A stretch of 64,000 nt of DNA, from contig NZ_QBKP01000014.1 of assembly GCF_003054195.1 (NCBI RefSeq), positions 1 through 64,000 on the forward strand, in the 5' to 3' direction. A program made the translations under genes and the position numbers. The notes below the pieces were generated by a model. That model was given only the letters and a program-made list of their open reading frames with translations, searched no databases and was not told the origin of the DNA. The stretch is from Gemmobacter caeni (GTDB lineage Bacteria; Pseudomonadota; Alphaproteobacteria; Rhodobacterales; Rhodobacteraceae). This document shows positions 17,029-23,762 of the stretch, one piece after another (position 1 is the stretch's first letter; each line of letters starts with the position of its first letter).

Positions 17029-17345
17029 CACGCGCACACGCGCGCAGTCTGGTTGACCCAGCACGCACCCTCACGGCTCAGCATGCCCAGATCCCAATGC
17101 GCCTTGCTATCGCGGTCCGGCCCATTCCAAGAGCCCTTCATCTGATCGCCATCCCGATTGGCATAGGCGAAATACCCGTTGCTGCCGGTGATGATGAAGG
17201 AACCGTCGCCGTCACCGATGGCGGTGAACTCGCATTGGCTGTCGATGTATTTCTGCCCCTCGACCGTCAGCTCGCACTTAGCCGTTTTTGCGTGCACAGC
17301 ACTTGTCGAGAGGGCCACAGCCAGCATCGCGATGAGAATCTTCAT
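17025..17345 (-). CDS. Secreted protein of unknown function (moron)
   Basis: 106 residues with a clear signal peptide (MKILIAMLAVALSTSAVHA) and a mature domain with four cysteines (KCELTVEGQKYIDSQCEF; EGACWVNQTARVCAW). It has a Gly-rich middle (IGDGDGSFIITGSNGYFAY) and looks like a small periplasmic beta protein. GGGAG lies before its ATG. With the overlapping downstream gene it forms a two-gene unit against the tail operon. Its promoter must lie in the about 100 bases before 17447, back to back with the rightward element at 17416. Confidence 0.68.
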   Translation of the reverse strand: MKILIAMLAVALSTSAVHAKTAKCELTVEGQKYIDSQCEFTAIGDGDGSFIITGSNGYFAYANRDGDQMKGSWNGPDRDSKAHWDLGMLSREGACWVNQTARVCAW

Positions 17346-17415
17346 GAAAATCTCCCAGTAACACGCGAAGACAATCTCACGAATCCGTTAAGCCGGCAAC
17401 GTCCCCGACGCTCTC

Positions 17416-17455
17416 GGCCCGTATTTCCCGATGGAACAGACGCGGAGTGACGGAC
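17416..17455 (+). promoter_or_regulatory. Repeated 14-base element in leader, copy 2
   Basis: GGCCCGTATTTCCC at 17416-17429, then GCGGAGTG as ribosome site for the ATG at 17456. Because the two genes to its left run leftward, rightward transcription must restart here, so the element is probably part of a promoter or leader. Confidence 0.6.
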
Positions 17456-18109
17456 ATGCCCTCAACGACGATCCCGGGTATCGGCATCGAGGCCAGGTGG
17501 GCCGAGGGCGAGAACGGCTGGAAGCCCGGAATGGACGAGAACCTGGTCCGCTTGTCGGCCCTGACGCAGATGTCCGTCCCGTCCGTAACCGCGGCCCTGT
17601 CGACCGCCAACGGCGTCCAGATAGCTCCGCCGTCCCACGCGAACGCCGGACAGGTCGCCCTGAGTGTTGGCGGCGCGTGGTGGTATTACGCCCCGTTCCA
17701 AGGGATGCGGGTCTGGGTCCGTGACGTCCAGTCGTGGTTCGTCTTCGATGGCTCCGCGTGGGTCCGGGAATCCGGTGCCGCGCACGTCATCAGCCCCGTC
17801 GTCTCGGCGTCCCGTCTGGTGACCGAAAGCGAGTTCGCCGTCGGCGCGACCATCGAGGTGTCCTCTGAGACCGACGTCGTCCTGACCGTTCCCGGACCGG
17901 GCACGACCGCCCCGCAGCTCGGGGCGTCCGTCGCGCGCCGCCCCATAACGGTCATCCGGACAGGGGCCGGGAACGTCTCCGTAGCCGCGGCCGCAGGCTC
18001 CACCCTGATGTCTGCGGGGAACGCGTTCCGCGCACGCGAACAGGGCTCGGCCTTCGTCATAATCCCCCTGACAGGGGACCGGTATTCCGTCCAAGGTGAC
18101 GTCACATGA
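17456..18109 (+). CDS. DUF2793-type tail or baseplate protein
   Basis: A 217-residue protein with the DUF2793 pattern near its N-terminal half: ENLVRLSALTQMSVPSVTAA, HANAGQVALSVGGAWWYYAP, then GMRVWVRDVQSWFVFDGSAW. This domain is common in tail fibre related proteins of Rhodobacterales phages and gene transfer agents. The C-terminal half is beta-rich (VVLTVPGPGTTAPQLGASVA) and may form a trimeric fibre head. ATG 17456 with GGAG eight bases upstream is preferred over GTG 17447. It overlaps the next gene by ATGA. Confidence 0.75.
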   Translation: MPSTTIPGIGIEARWAEGENGWKPGMDENLVRLSALTQMSVPSVTAALSTANGVQIAPPSHANAGQVALSVGGAWWYYAPFQGMRVWVRDVQSWFVFDGSAWVRESGAAHVISPVVSASRLVTESEFAVGATIEVSSETDVVLTVPGPGTTAPQLGASVARRPITVIRTGAGNVSVAAAAGSTLMSAGNAFRAREQGSAFVIIPLTGDRYSVQGDVT

Positions 18110-18438
18110 TTCTGGGACCGATATTCCGCAGGCGCGGCGCAACCCAACAGACGCCCGTGATGGTGTCCAGGATGGCCGTCGCCGTCGTGCACGCCGCGTC
18201 CCGGACGTTCTCGAACGCGGACGTCTCGCTGGCGGCCCTGGTAGCCGCCCGCCGGATGATCCGTCAGCCGGGCCGGTCTGACGTCTCGCTGGCTTCACTG
18301 ACGGCGGCCCGAAGGATGACACCGCAGACCGGCGCCGCCGCGCCGTCGTTGGCGACACTGACTGTGGCCAGAAAGATGGACGAACCCGACACGGACCCGC
18401 ACGTCAGCAGGATGTTCGTGGCCGTGGTGCACACCTAA
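18106..18438 (+). CDS. Small protein with three internal repeats
   Basis: A 110-residue protein of unknown function whose middle holds three similar units, DVSLAALVAARRM, DVSLASLTAARRM and PSLATLTVARKM, with a period of about 21-22 residues. Each looks like a short amphipathic helix with an Arg-Arg/Lys-Met end. The N-terminus (MILGPIFRRRGATQQTPV) and C-terminus (VSRMFVAVVHT) flank them; the phrase MAVAVVH at the start returns as MFVAVVH at the end. It starts by ATGA overlap with the DUF2793 gene and may be a fibre accessory or chaperone. Confidence 0.6.
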   Translation: MILGPIFRRRGATQQTPVMVSRMAVAVVHAASRTFSNADVSLAALVAARRMIRQPGRSDVSLASLTAARRMTPQTGAAAPSLATLTVARKMDEPDTDPHVSRMFVAVVHT

Positions 18439-18449
18439 GAGGATATGTG

Positions 18450-19583
18450 ATGGCAATTCTGATGATGGACGACTTCCGCAGTTACCCCACGCCCGAAGAC
18501 TTGCTGTCGTATAACGGGCGCGGCGGGCCTTGGACCACGTTCGGTGAGGTCTCGTCGGTCAGTTTCCGACTGATCAATAACCCGACGTGGCGGGGTGACG
18601 GTTCCGAGCTTAGGGCTCTGGAATATCGCCATAACAGCGATCGGAACGCGCCCCAGAGAGACTTCACGACGGCGGCTGTCCCCGCAGTGTGTGCCCAGTT
18701 CATCTGCGGCGTCGGCAACTCGACCGTCTCTTACACAGAGACGTGCAACTTCGTGTTGTTCCAAGAACCCGTGATCGACAAGAACACCGCCACGCTCGGC
18801 ATGAGCACGTTTTATGGCGTATCCGTCCGTGCGGAACAAGGGATGCCGGGGGACGTGAATAAGGTCGGGGTCTATTACACGATCCTGACCTCGACGACGT
18901 CCTCCCCGTCGATCAGCCAAGTTCTTGTAGGTTACCTCAGGCCTTGGACCAAGGGCAGGCATTATCACGTCGAGCTGAAGGTCGATCACTCGAACCCGAC
19001 CGCGCGCATCATCGTTTACGTCAACGGCGTGCTTGAGATGGACGCCACCTACGACCGTGACCGCGTGGACAACGGCTTGCAGACGAAGTCCTTCAAGCGC
19101 GTTCTACTGAGTGGCACGTCCCCGACCTCGAGCAGCATCTACAGCATGGCCACGTATTCGAACCTGGTGATCTACACGGACGCTGACGACACTGTTTTCC
19201 CGATGGGCCCCATCGACCTGACGGCCATCTCTCCAACAGCCGGACAGGGATACGACGGGCTGCGTGCCGCGCCGAACGCCGACGACAGCACCTATGCGAC
19301 CGTTCTGCCCGGTTCCACGCTGAACGGGACATTCGACGACCTGACCGCGAATCCTAATCCAGTTTTGGCGGTGGACGCGACGGTCCGGCACCAGTCCGTG
19401 GCGGGCATCGAGCCGTCCCAGATCACAACCCGCATCCGCAAGGCTGACGACACCGTGTCCGGTTCCGTGACGACGACGGCCGCACCGGGCGTCCCCGCGA
19501 CGCACCGTCGGTTCAGGCTGCCTGCTGGGCTCACTGCGGCGGACGTGAACGGCCTAAAGTTCCAGATACAAGCGGCGGGGTGA
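18450..19583 (+). CDS. Tail fibre-like protein, lectin-type domain (paralogue 1)
   Basis: A 377-residue beta-rich protein with a jelly-roll lectin-like N-terminal domain about residues 1-250 (MDDFRSYPTPEDLLSYNGRG; RPWTKGRHYHVELKVDH; VNGVLEMDATYDRDRVDN; MATYSNLVIYTDADDTVF), typical of concanavalin/LamG-type sugar-binding folds. A C-terminal domain of about 110 residues follows (LTAISPTAGQGYDGLRAA to VNGLKFQIQAAG). The same two-part layout occurs in the next gene, so the pair arose by duplication. It would bind host surface sugars. ATG 18450 follows AGAGGAT. Confidence 0.65.
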   Translation: MAILMMDDFRSYPTPEDLLSYNGRGGPWTTFGEVSSVSFRLINNPTWRGDGSELRALEYRHNSDRNAPQRDFTTAAVPAVCAQFICGVGNSTVSYTETCNFVLFQEPVIDKNTATLGMSTFYGVSVRAEQGMPGDVNKVGVYYTILTSTTSSPSISQVLVGYLRPWTKGRHYHVELKVDHSNPTARIIVYVNGVLEMDATYDRDRVDNGLQTKSFKRVLLSGTSPTSSSIYSMATYSNLVIYTDADDTVFPMGPIDLTAISPTAGQGYDGLRAAPNADDSTYATVLPGSTLNGTFDDLTANPNPVLAVDATVRHQSVAGIEPSQITTRIRKADDTVSGSVTTTAAPGVPATHRRFRLPAGLTAADVNGLKFQIQAAG

Positions 19584-19586
19584 GTC

Positions 19587-20612
19587 ATGGCGGTCATTCT
19601 GCAAGAGGGATGGAAGACCTATGCGGACAGGACGGAGGTCGGCTTCGGCTGGCCGCTGCGGGCGACGTCTGTGGCCAGTAGCGTGTTTACTGATATATCC
19701 GGACGCCGCACATACGACATGTATGGCGCGAAAGTCGCTAAGACCATCGCCCCGACGCGCCGGGTCTGCGCGCACTTCGTGCTTGACCTGACGGCTGGCA
19801 CGATCGGCTCAACGACGACGCTGTTTCAGTTGGGCCTCAATCCCGCGAACATCGCCGCTTCCGCCTATGAGACGACCGCCGGCGACCGTTTCATCGTCGA
19901 GGGCCGAGGCACCACCATCCGCGTCGTCAGGAACGCTTTCGGCGCGGACGGCTCCGTCCAGAGCGGATCGCAGACCGTCGCGACGGCCACCCACACCATG
20001 TCGGCGGGGGCATCTTATCGCATCGAGGTTCTGGCGGACGTCACGGCGGAGACCGGGACGGCTGAGGTGCTGATAAACGGCGTTTCCGTCCTGTCAGCCG
20101 AGTTCTCCCGGACGATCGGCACATACCCCTGCGACGCGCCGTTCGGCATCGCGTCCCTGTATGCTCAGGGCGTGACCGGCGCTCGCGGCAGGCTGTCGAA
20201 CCTGGTCCTTTACACGGACGACGCGACGACGACCTGGCCTGTCGGGCCGCTGAACATCTCGTATCTGCCAGCTGCCCCGAACGCCGGGGAGACCATCAAC
20301 TTCCCGCCGTTGCTGACGGACCCAGAGATTCCCATAACGGACGCCACCGGCAAAACGTGGTCACTGGGCGACATCAGCGGCGTCAGCGCCGCCTCAATCA
20401 AGGCCGTCATCGGCTCCGTGCGGATGTCCTCACCGGACGCCGTCGTGCCCGCATCGGCGGACGTCGTGTTCCGTAACGGCGCCGCCGTTCTGGCGTCCTC
20501 AACTCACGTCGTTCAGCCCGGGACGCCCGTGTATGACCGCCACACCACCATCCCGGTCACGGACCCCGGCGTCCTGAACGCGATGACGATGACCGTAAGG
20601 AAGACGCCATGA
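19587..20612 (+). CDS. Tail fibre-like protein, lectin-type domain (paralogue 2)
   Basis: A 341-residue protein with the architecture of its upstream neighbour. The N-terminal lectin-like domain contains AGASYRIEVLADVTAETGTA, VLINGVSVLSAEF and LSNLVLYTDDATTTWPVGP. The C-terminal domain starts ISYLPAAPNAGETINF and ends TDPGVLNAMTMTVRKTP, matching paralogue 1 in order but not closely in sequence. Old duplication followed by divergence is likely, perhaps to recognise different sugars. The stop overlaps the next ATG. Confidence 0.65.
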   Translation: MAVILQEGWKTYADRTEVGFGWPLRATSVASSVFTDISGRRTYDMYGAKVAKTIAPTRRVCAHFVLDLTAGTIGSTTTLFQLGLNPANIAASAYETTAGDRFIVEGRGTTIRVVRNAFGADGSVQSGSQTVATATHTMSAGASYRIEVLADVTAETGTAEVLINGVSVLSAEFSRTIGTYPCDAPFGIASLYAQGVTGARGRLSNLVLYTDDATTTWPVGPLNISYLPAAPNAGETINFPPLLTDPEIPITDATGKTWSLGDISGVSAASIKAVIGSVRMSSPDAVVPASADVVFRNGAAVLASSTHVVQPGTPVYDRHTTIPVTDPGVLNAMTMTVRKTP

Positions 20613-20917
20613 TAACCACCATCCAGTTCGTGTGCCCCCGGACCGTGTCAGCCGGTGAGCTGGTGATGGACCCGAACACCGGGGCGTGGGGATACGCAAA
20701 AACCCACTACGCAGGCGGCCAAATCGGCACGTTCTCGGCCGGTGCCGGATACGTCGTCACCGTCCCGGGCAACGTCTCAGCGGGTTCGGATTTGTGGTGC
20801 CGGAACGGGGTCATCACGTCGGCCCCGTCTGCACCGGACGAGACGCCTTGTGCCTCCGTCGTCAGCGTGATGTCGCAGGCGGACGGGGAGACCACGGCCC
20901 TGGTGCGGCTTTATTGA
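20609..20917 (+). CDS. Small beta-rich virion-like protein, unassigned
   Basis: A 102-residue protein at the end of the tail operon. The pattern (IQFVCPRTVSAGELVMDPNT ... YAGGQIGTFSAGAGYVVTVP ... ASVVSVMSQADGETTALVRL) is loosely like small head-decoration proteins of the DUF2190 type, including the ending VRLY. A decoration protein would be out of place here, so a fibre tip or collar role is also open. Start by ATGA overlap. Confidence 0.5.
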   Translation: MITTIQFVCPRTVSAGELVMDPNTGAWGYAKTHYAGGQIGTFSAGAGYVVTVPGNVSAGSDLWCRNGVITSAPSAPDETPCASVVSVMSQADGETTALVRLY

Positions 20918-20953
20918 TCGTCTTTTGATCACCGGTCGAGAAACGGCGTGAAT

Positions 20954-20977
20954 GCCCAGCGTTTGCTGGGCTTTTTT
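20954..20977 (+). terminator. Strong intrinsic terminator of the tail operon
   Basis: GCCCAGC (20954-20960), loop GTTT, GCTGGGC (20965-20971), then six T. It closes the structural transcript. Confidence 0.92.
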
Positions 20978-21020
20978 ATTTGATGGTCTTTTGATTGCGG
21001 ATCCTCGTTGCGGACGTTCC

Positions 21021-21055
21021 GGCCCGTATTTCCCCACGATAAGCGGGGAAACTTC
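21021..21055 (+). promoter_or_regulatory. Repeated 14-base element and hairpin leader, copy 3
   Basis: GGCCCGTATTTCCC at 21021-21034. TTTCCCC can pair with GGGGAAA (21045-21051 region), which holds the ribosome site of the holin candidate. It lies just after the tail operon terminator, so a promoter for the lysis genes is expected here. Confidence 0.6.
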
Positions 21056-21448
21056 ATGGGGCCCCGAAGCACGGGGACCCACATGAAAATGTTTATGGAC
21101 GAGTATGTCATCGTCATCACCGCCCTGATCGGCACCTTCATCAAGCTTCTTCTCACGCCCGCCAAGACGCTCAGGGAAACGATGGGAATCGCGTTCTCCT
21201 CTGCGTTCATGGCGATCGTGTTCACCGAGTCCATCGTCTGGTATTTCGAGATGGATCCGATCCTCAGGACGCCTGTCGCCGTAATCCTGACGTGGACCGG
21301 AGACGGTATCGCGCGGAAGATTATCAGGATCGGGGAGAACCCGTCCGAAGCAAAAAGCGTCGTCGGTGGTTTTGTCGAAATCCTGAACATCTGGAACTCT
21401 AAAACACCTCCGAAGCGGGATGACGATGCTGATCGAAATCCCCGGTAA
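21056..21448 (+). CDS. Holin candidate
   Basis: About 130 residues (or 121 from ATG 21083) with two or three membrane helices: YVIVITALIGTFIKLLL, GIAFSSAFMAIVFTESIVWY and TPVAVILTWTGDGIARKI. A charged C-terminus follows (KTPPKRDDDADRNPR). Size, helices and place right after the fibre genes fit a holin, which would make membrane holes to free an endolysin. No endolysin gene is visible beside it. Start codon uncertain between 21056 (GGGGA ribosome site in the hairpin) and 21083. Its end overlaps RusA by 29 bases. Confidence 0.65.
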   Translation: MGPRSTGTHMKMFMDEYVIVITALIGTFIKLLLTPAKTLRETMGIAFSSAFMAIVFTESIVWYFEMDPILRTPVAVILTWTGDGIARKIIRIGENPSEAKSVVGGFVEILNIWNSKTPPKRDDDADRNPR

Positions 21449-21821
21449 GCCGCAACCCAAACAGAGGCCCCGGATGACGCGATACGGCGCGGTTTACACG
21501 CCCGCCGAGACCCAGGCCTTTGAGAGGCTGGTCGCCCGACACGCGAAGGCGTCGGGGGCGAAGCCGGTTTTAGGGCCGGTCCAAGTCGAAATCACCTCGG
21601 TGTTCCCCATCCCAAAATCTTGGACGAAAAAGCGGAAGGCGGAATCGGACGGTCAGCCCCACGTCCAGCGGCCGGATCTGGATAACTTGGTCAAGTGCGT
21701 TCTGGACGGGCTGAACGGCGTCGCGTTCGCGGACGACTCCCAAGTCCACAGCGTGACGTCCCGAAAGATCTGGTCATCGGAGTGCGGCGAAGGAAAGACC
21801 GTCGTCCGGGTCATTCACTGA
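21420..21821 (+). CDS. rusA: RusA-family Holliday junction resolvase
   Basis: A 133-residue (or 131 from ATG 21426) endonuclease of the RusA family. It begins with the family start IEIPGKPQPKQRPRMTRYG and contains the acidic active site stretch RPDLDNLVKCVLDGLNGVAF followed by ADDSQVHSV; conserved aspartates sit in PDLDN and DD. RusA-type enzymes cut four-way junctions made in phage recombination and replication. It overlaps the holin candidate end, so both are probably on one transcript. A late-transcribed resolvase is not unusual in prophages. Confidence 0.9.
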   Translation: MTMLIEIPGKPQPKQRPRMTRYGAVYTPAETQAFERLVARHAKASGAKPVLGPVQVEITSVFPIPKSWTKKRKAESDGQPHVQRPDLDNLVKCVLDGLNGVAFADDSQVHSVTSRKIWSSECGEGKTVVRVIH

Positions 21822-22198
21822 TTCCGGAGGAACGTCAGTCCCAGCGCGAGCGGCCCGACATACAGGGGCGGGCACAGCACCACGGCCAGCGCGCCGTCCG
21901 ACCCGACACCCACCAGCATGCAGGACGCCAGAACCCACAGCGGCAGCATGATGGCCCCGGCCACGTAAGCGACGCCCCCGATAATCCCCAGAAGCACGCG
22001 GATGACCCCGCAGACGACGGTGAAGTTCTGCCCCGCTCCCCACGCCATCGTCATGAACCCGAAGGCCCAAAGTGCGGCTGCGGTGACCGTGAACGGATTA
22101 CCAGACTCGACGGACATGAGAACGGAAGCGGAGATCGCAGACGCCGCCACCACCAGCGTCAGGACCTCCGCCCCAGCATCGCGGAAAACACAAAACAT
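21815..22198 (-). CDS. Membrane protein with about four helices
   Basis: A 127-residue protein on the leftward strand, convergent with RusA (seven-base overlap at the ends). It has four hydrophobic stretches: VLTLVVAASAISASVLM, VTAAALWAFGFMTMAWG, GVIRVLLGIIGGVAYVAG and LPLWVLASCMLVGVG. ATG 22198 has GGAGG about ten bases upstream; a GTG at 22267 would add 23 residues but has no ribosome site. It could be a superinfection-exclusion protein, a second holin or an antiholin; the sequence does not decide. Confidence 0.6.
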   Translation of the reverse strand: MFCVFRDAGAEVLTLVVAASAISASVLMSVESGNPFTVTAAALWAFGFMTMAWGAGQNFTVVCGVIRVLLGIIGGVAYVAGAIMLPLWVLASCMLVGVGSDGALAVVLCPPLYVGPLALGLTFLRNQ

Positions 22199-22287
22199 GG
22201 AACCATGAACCTCCGCGATAACCACATGTAGTATATCGGATTTTGGCGGGTCTTTATAGAATGACACTGCGGGTCATTGCGGGCCAA

Positions 22288-23088
22288 TCAGCCCATCAGG
22301 CCGCGTTCATCGGCGATCCGGCGGACCGCGGCTTCAAGCAAATCTGATGCCCGCTGACGGGCCTCGGCGGCGGTCAGCTTGCAGCCGTGGCGTTTCAGTA
22401 TTGCGGACACAGACTGCGGCTTCTCGGCTAACAGCGACGTGCGGACGATCTCCGCGTCCATCTCGCTCAGCTCGGCCAAAGCGTCCCCCAGAGCGGTCAT
22501 ACGCTTGTCGTTCTCGTCGCGGATCTCGAACAGCTCCGCTGCGTCCGCCTCGTCGACCAGGTCGTCCGAGCCCACGCAGAACGCCGCTTCACCGGTCTCC
22601 AGAGCCGCCCTGACGTCGTGGACCTTGACGCCGATTTCGTCGGCCACCGCCTGTGCCTGGCAGTCAGTCAGGGTGTTCGTGGGGTCGATGCCCAGCATGC
22701 CGCAGACCCGCAGAGCGTTCTGGTGCGCGGAACGGCGTTGTTTCGAGTTCCCCAGATTGACGCGCGAGGCCGCCTTCATACCCGCGTCATCCAGATCCCG
22801 CTTGATCCGGAACTTCGCGTAAGCCGACAGCCTGCGTCCGTGCGCCGGGTCGAACCTGGTCGCAGCTTGCCAAAGTGCGGCCATGGCTATTTGGAACCTG
22901 TCCTCGTATTCGAGCTGGGATTTGTGTTGGTGCGCCATGCCGCGCGCGAACGGCTCATACGCACTGACCAGCCTGTCCATTGCCCTCCGGTCTCCGGTTC
23001 TTGCCAAGCGGGCCAGCCTGAACTCTTCCGCCTCCGTCAGGAAGCCGGAGCGGGTGAACGCGGCCTTCGCCGCCGCTCTGTTAGTCAT
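22288..23088 (-). CDS. Phage-encoded sigma factor, RpoH-like
   Basis: A 266-residue RNA polymerase sigma factor. The conserved region 2 is clear: LVSAYEPFARGMAHQHKSQL, EDRFQIAMAALWQAATRFDP, GRRLSAYAKFRIKRDLDD, then SRVNLGNSKQRRSAHQNA like the end of region 2 in RpoH proteins. Region 3 (AVADEIGVKVHDVRAAL) follows. Region 4, for the -35 box, is degenerate (LSEMDAEIVRTSLLAEKPQS; AAEARQRASDLLEAAV). It probably redirects host polymerase to phage promoters. ATG 23088 follows CCGGAGGC. It overlaps the upstream small gene by eight bases, and its promoter region carries a putative repressor operator. Confidence 0.85.
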   Translation of the reverse strand: MTNRAAAKAAFTRSGFLTEAEEFRLARLARTGDRRAMDRLVSAYEPFARGMAHQHKSQLEYEDRFQIAMAALWQAATRFDPAHGRRLSAYAKFRIKRDLDDAGMKAASRVNLGNSKQRRSAHQNALRVCGMLGIDPTNTLTDCQAQAVADEIGVKVHDVRAALETGEAAFCVGSDDLVDEADAAELFEIRDENDKRMTALGDALAELSEMDAEIVRTSLLAEKPQSVSAILKRHGCKLTAAEARQRASDLLEAAVRRIADERGLMG

Positions 23089-23407
23089 TTGTGCCTCCGG
23101 TGATCGCGGTGAAGGCCTGCTGGGTGGTGATGCCCAGCTTGTCCGCCAGCTCATGGCTCAGCCGTCCGATCTGGTATGAGGTCCCGCCGCCCACCGCCGC
23201 CGCCTTGGCGCGGTTCAGGGCGTCGATGGTCGAGACGCACCGGTTCTCGACGTATTCGGCCAGGTCGTGAGCATCTGCAATGGTCTGCGCCGCGCCGTCG
23301 AAATCCCCGGCCGCCGCTTGTTCGTGCGCCGTGTTGAAGCCTGACCATATAGCGCCCAAAGGCTCCAACATGTCCGGCACTCTGATTAGCCTGTTCTGTG
23401 ATTTCAT
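23081..23407 (-). CDS. Small protein cotranscribed with the sigma factor
   Basis: A 108-residue, mostly helical protein (NTAHEQAAAGDFDGAAQTIA; VENRCVSTIDALNRAKAAA), ending LGITTQQAFTAITGGTND. No family recognised. It is the first gene of the leftward unit and overlaps the sigma gene, so the two are coupled; a role as a sigma partner or anti-sigma is possible but unsupported by motif. Confidence 0.6.
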   Translation of the reverse strand: MKSQNRLIRVPDMLEPLGAIWSGFNTAHEQAAAGDFDGAAQTIADAHDLAEYVENRCVSTIDALNRAKAAAVGGGTSYQIGRLSHELADKLGITTQQAFTAITGGTND

Positions 23408-23762
23408 TCCGCCCCGCCCCGTGCGTTTGTCGCTATTATCGTTTGATTTCGTGTGAGCGGACGCCCGGGGTCAGACTTGGGAACTGCCCCGGGACGCCGG
23501 ACGCCGGTAAAAAGGAGGAAAACCCGGCTCCAAGCGGTTCTATTATGCTCCCCGCTCCCTGCTATTCAGATATGATCCGCACGCGATATCCGCAAACATT
23601 TTGTGCGTTCCTGCCAAAAATTGTTTTCCTTGCCTGTAAGGAAATTTTAGAGGCGTTTTGATTTTGAGCGAAAAAAGATCATCGTAGCCCGAGGAGATTG
23701 CGAAAGACACGCGAATCACCCATACTGCGCGGATGGCAAAACGACAGACGAAGGCGTAGCGG
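23408..23762. promoter_or_regulatory. Divergent control region, sigma operon / AAA ATPase
   Basis: 355 bases without a supported gene, clearly AT-richer than its flanks from 23,570. It must hold promoters in both directions. It contains the dyad at 23625-23644 and the box GCGAATCACC at 23711-23720, which returns at 39976. An open frame across it (23398-23661) has no ribosome site at its start and is not called. Confidence 0.7.
23625..23644. promoter_or_regulatory. Putative repressor operator, copy 1
   Basis: TTTCCTT-N6-AAGGAAA, a perfect seven-base dyad (TTTCCTT 23625-23631, AAGGAAA 23638-23644). The same dyad is at 36754-36773 and a shorter form at 40081-40098. Confidence 0.65.

Noticed and set aside
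23398-23661. An 87-codon frame in the sigma/ATPase control region
   Set aside because: No ribosome site at a usable start, odd amino acid mix, and it covers the operator dyad.
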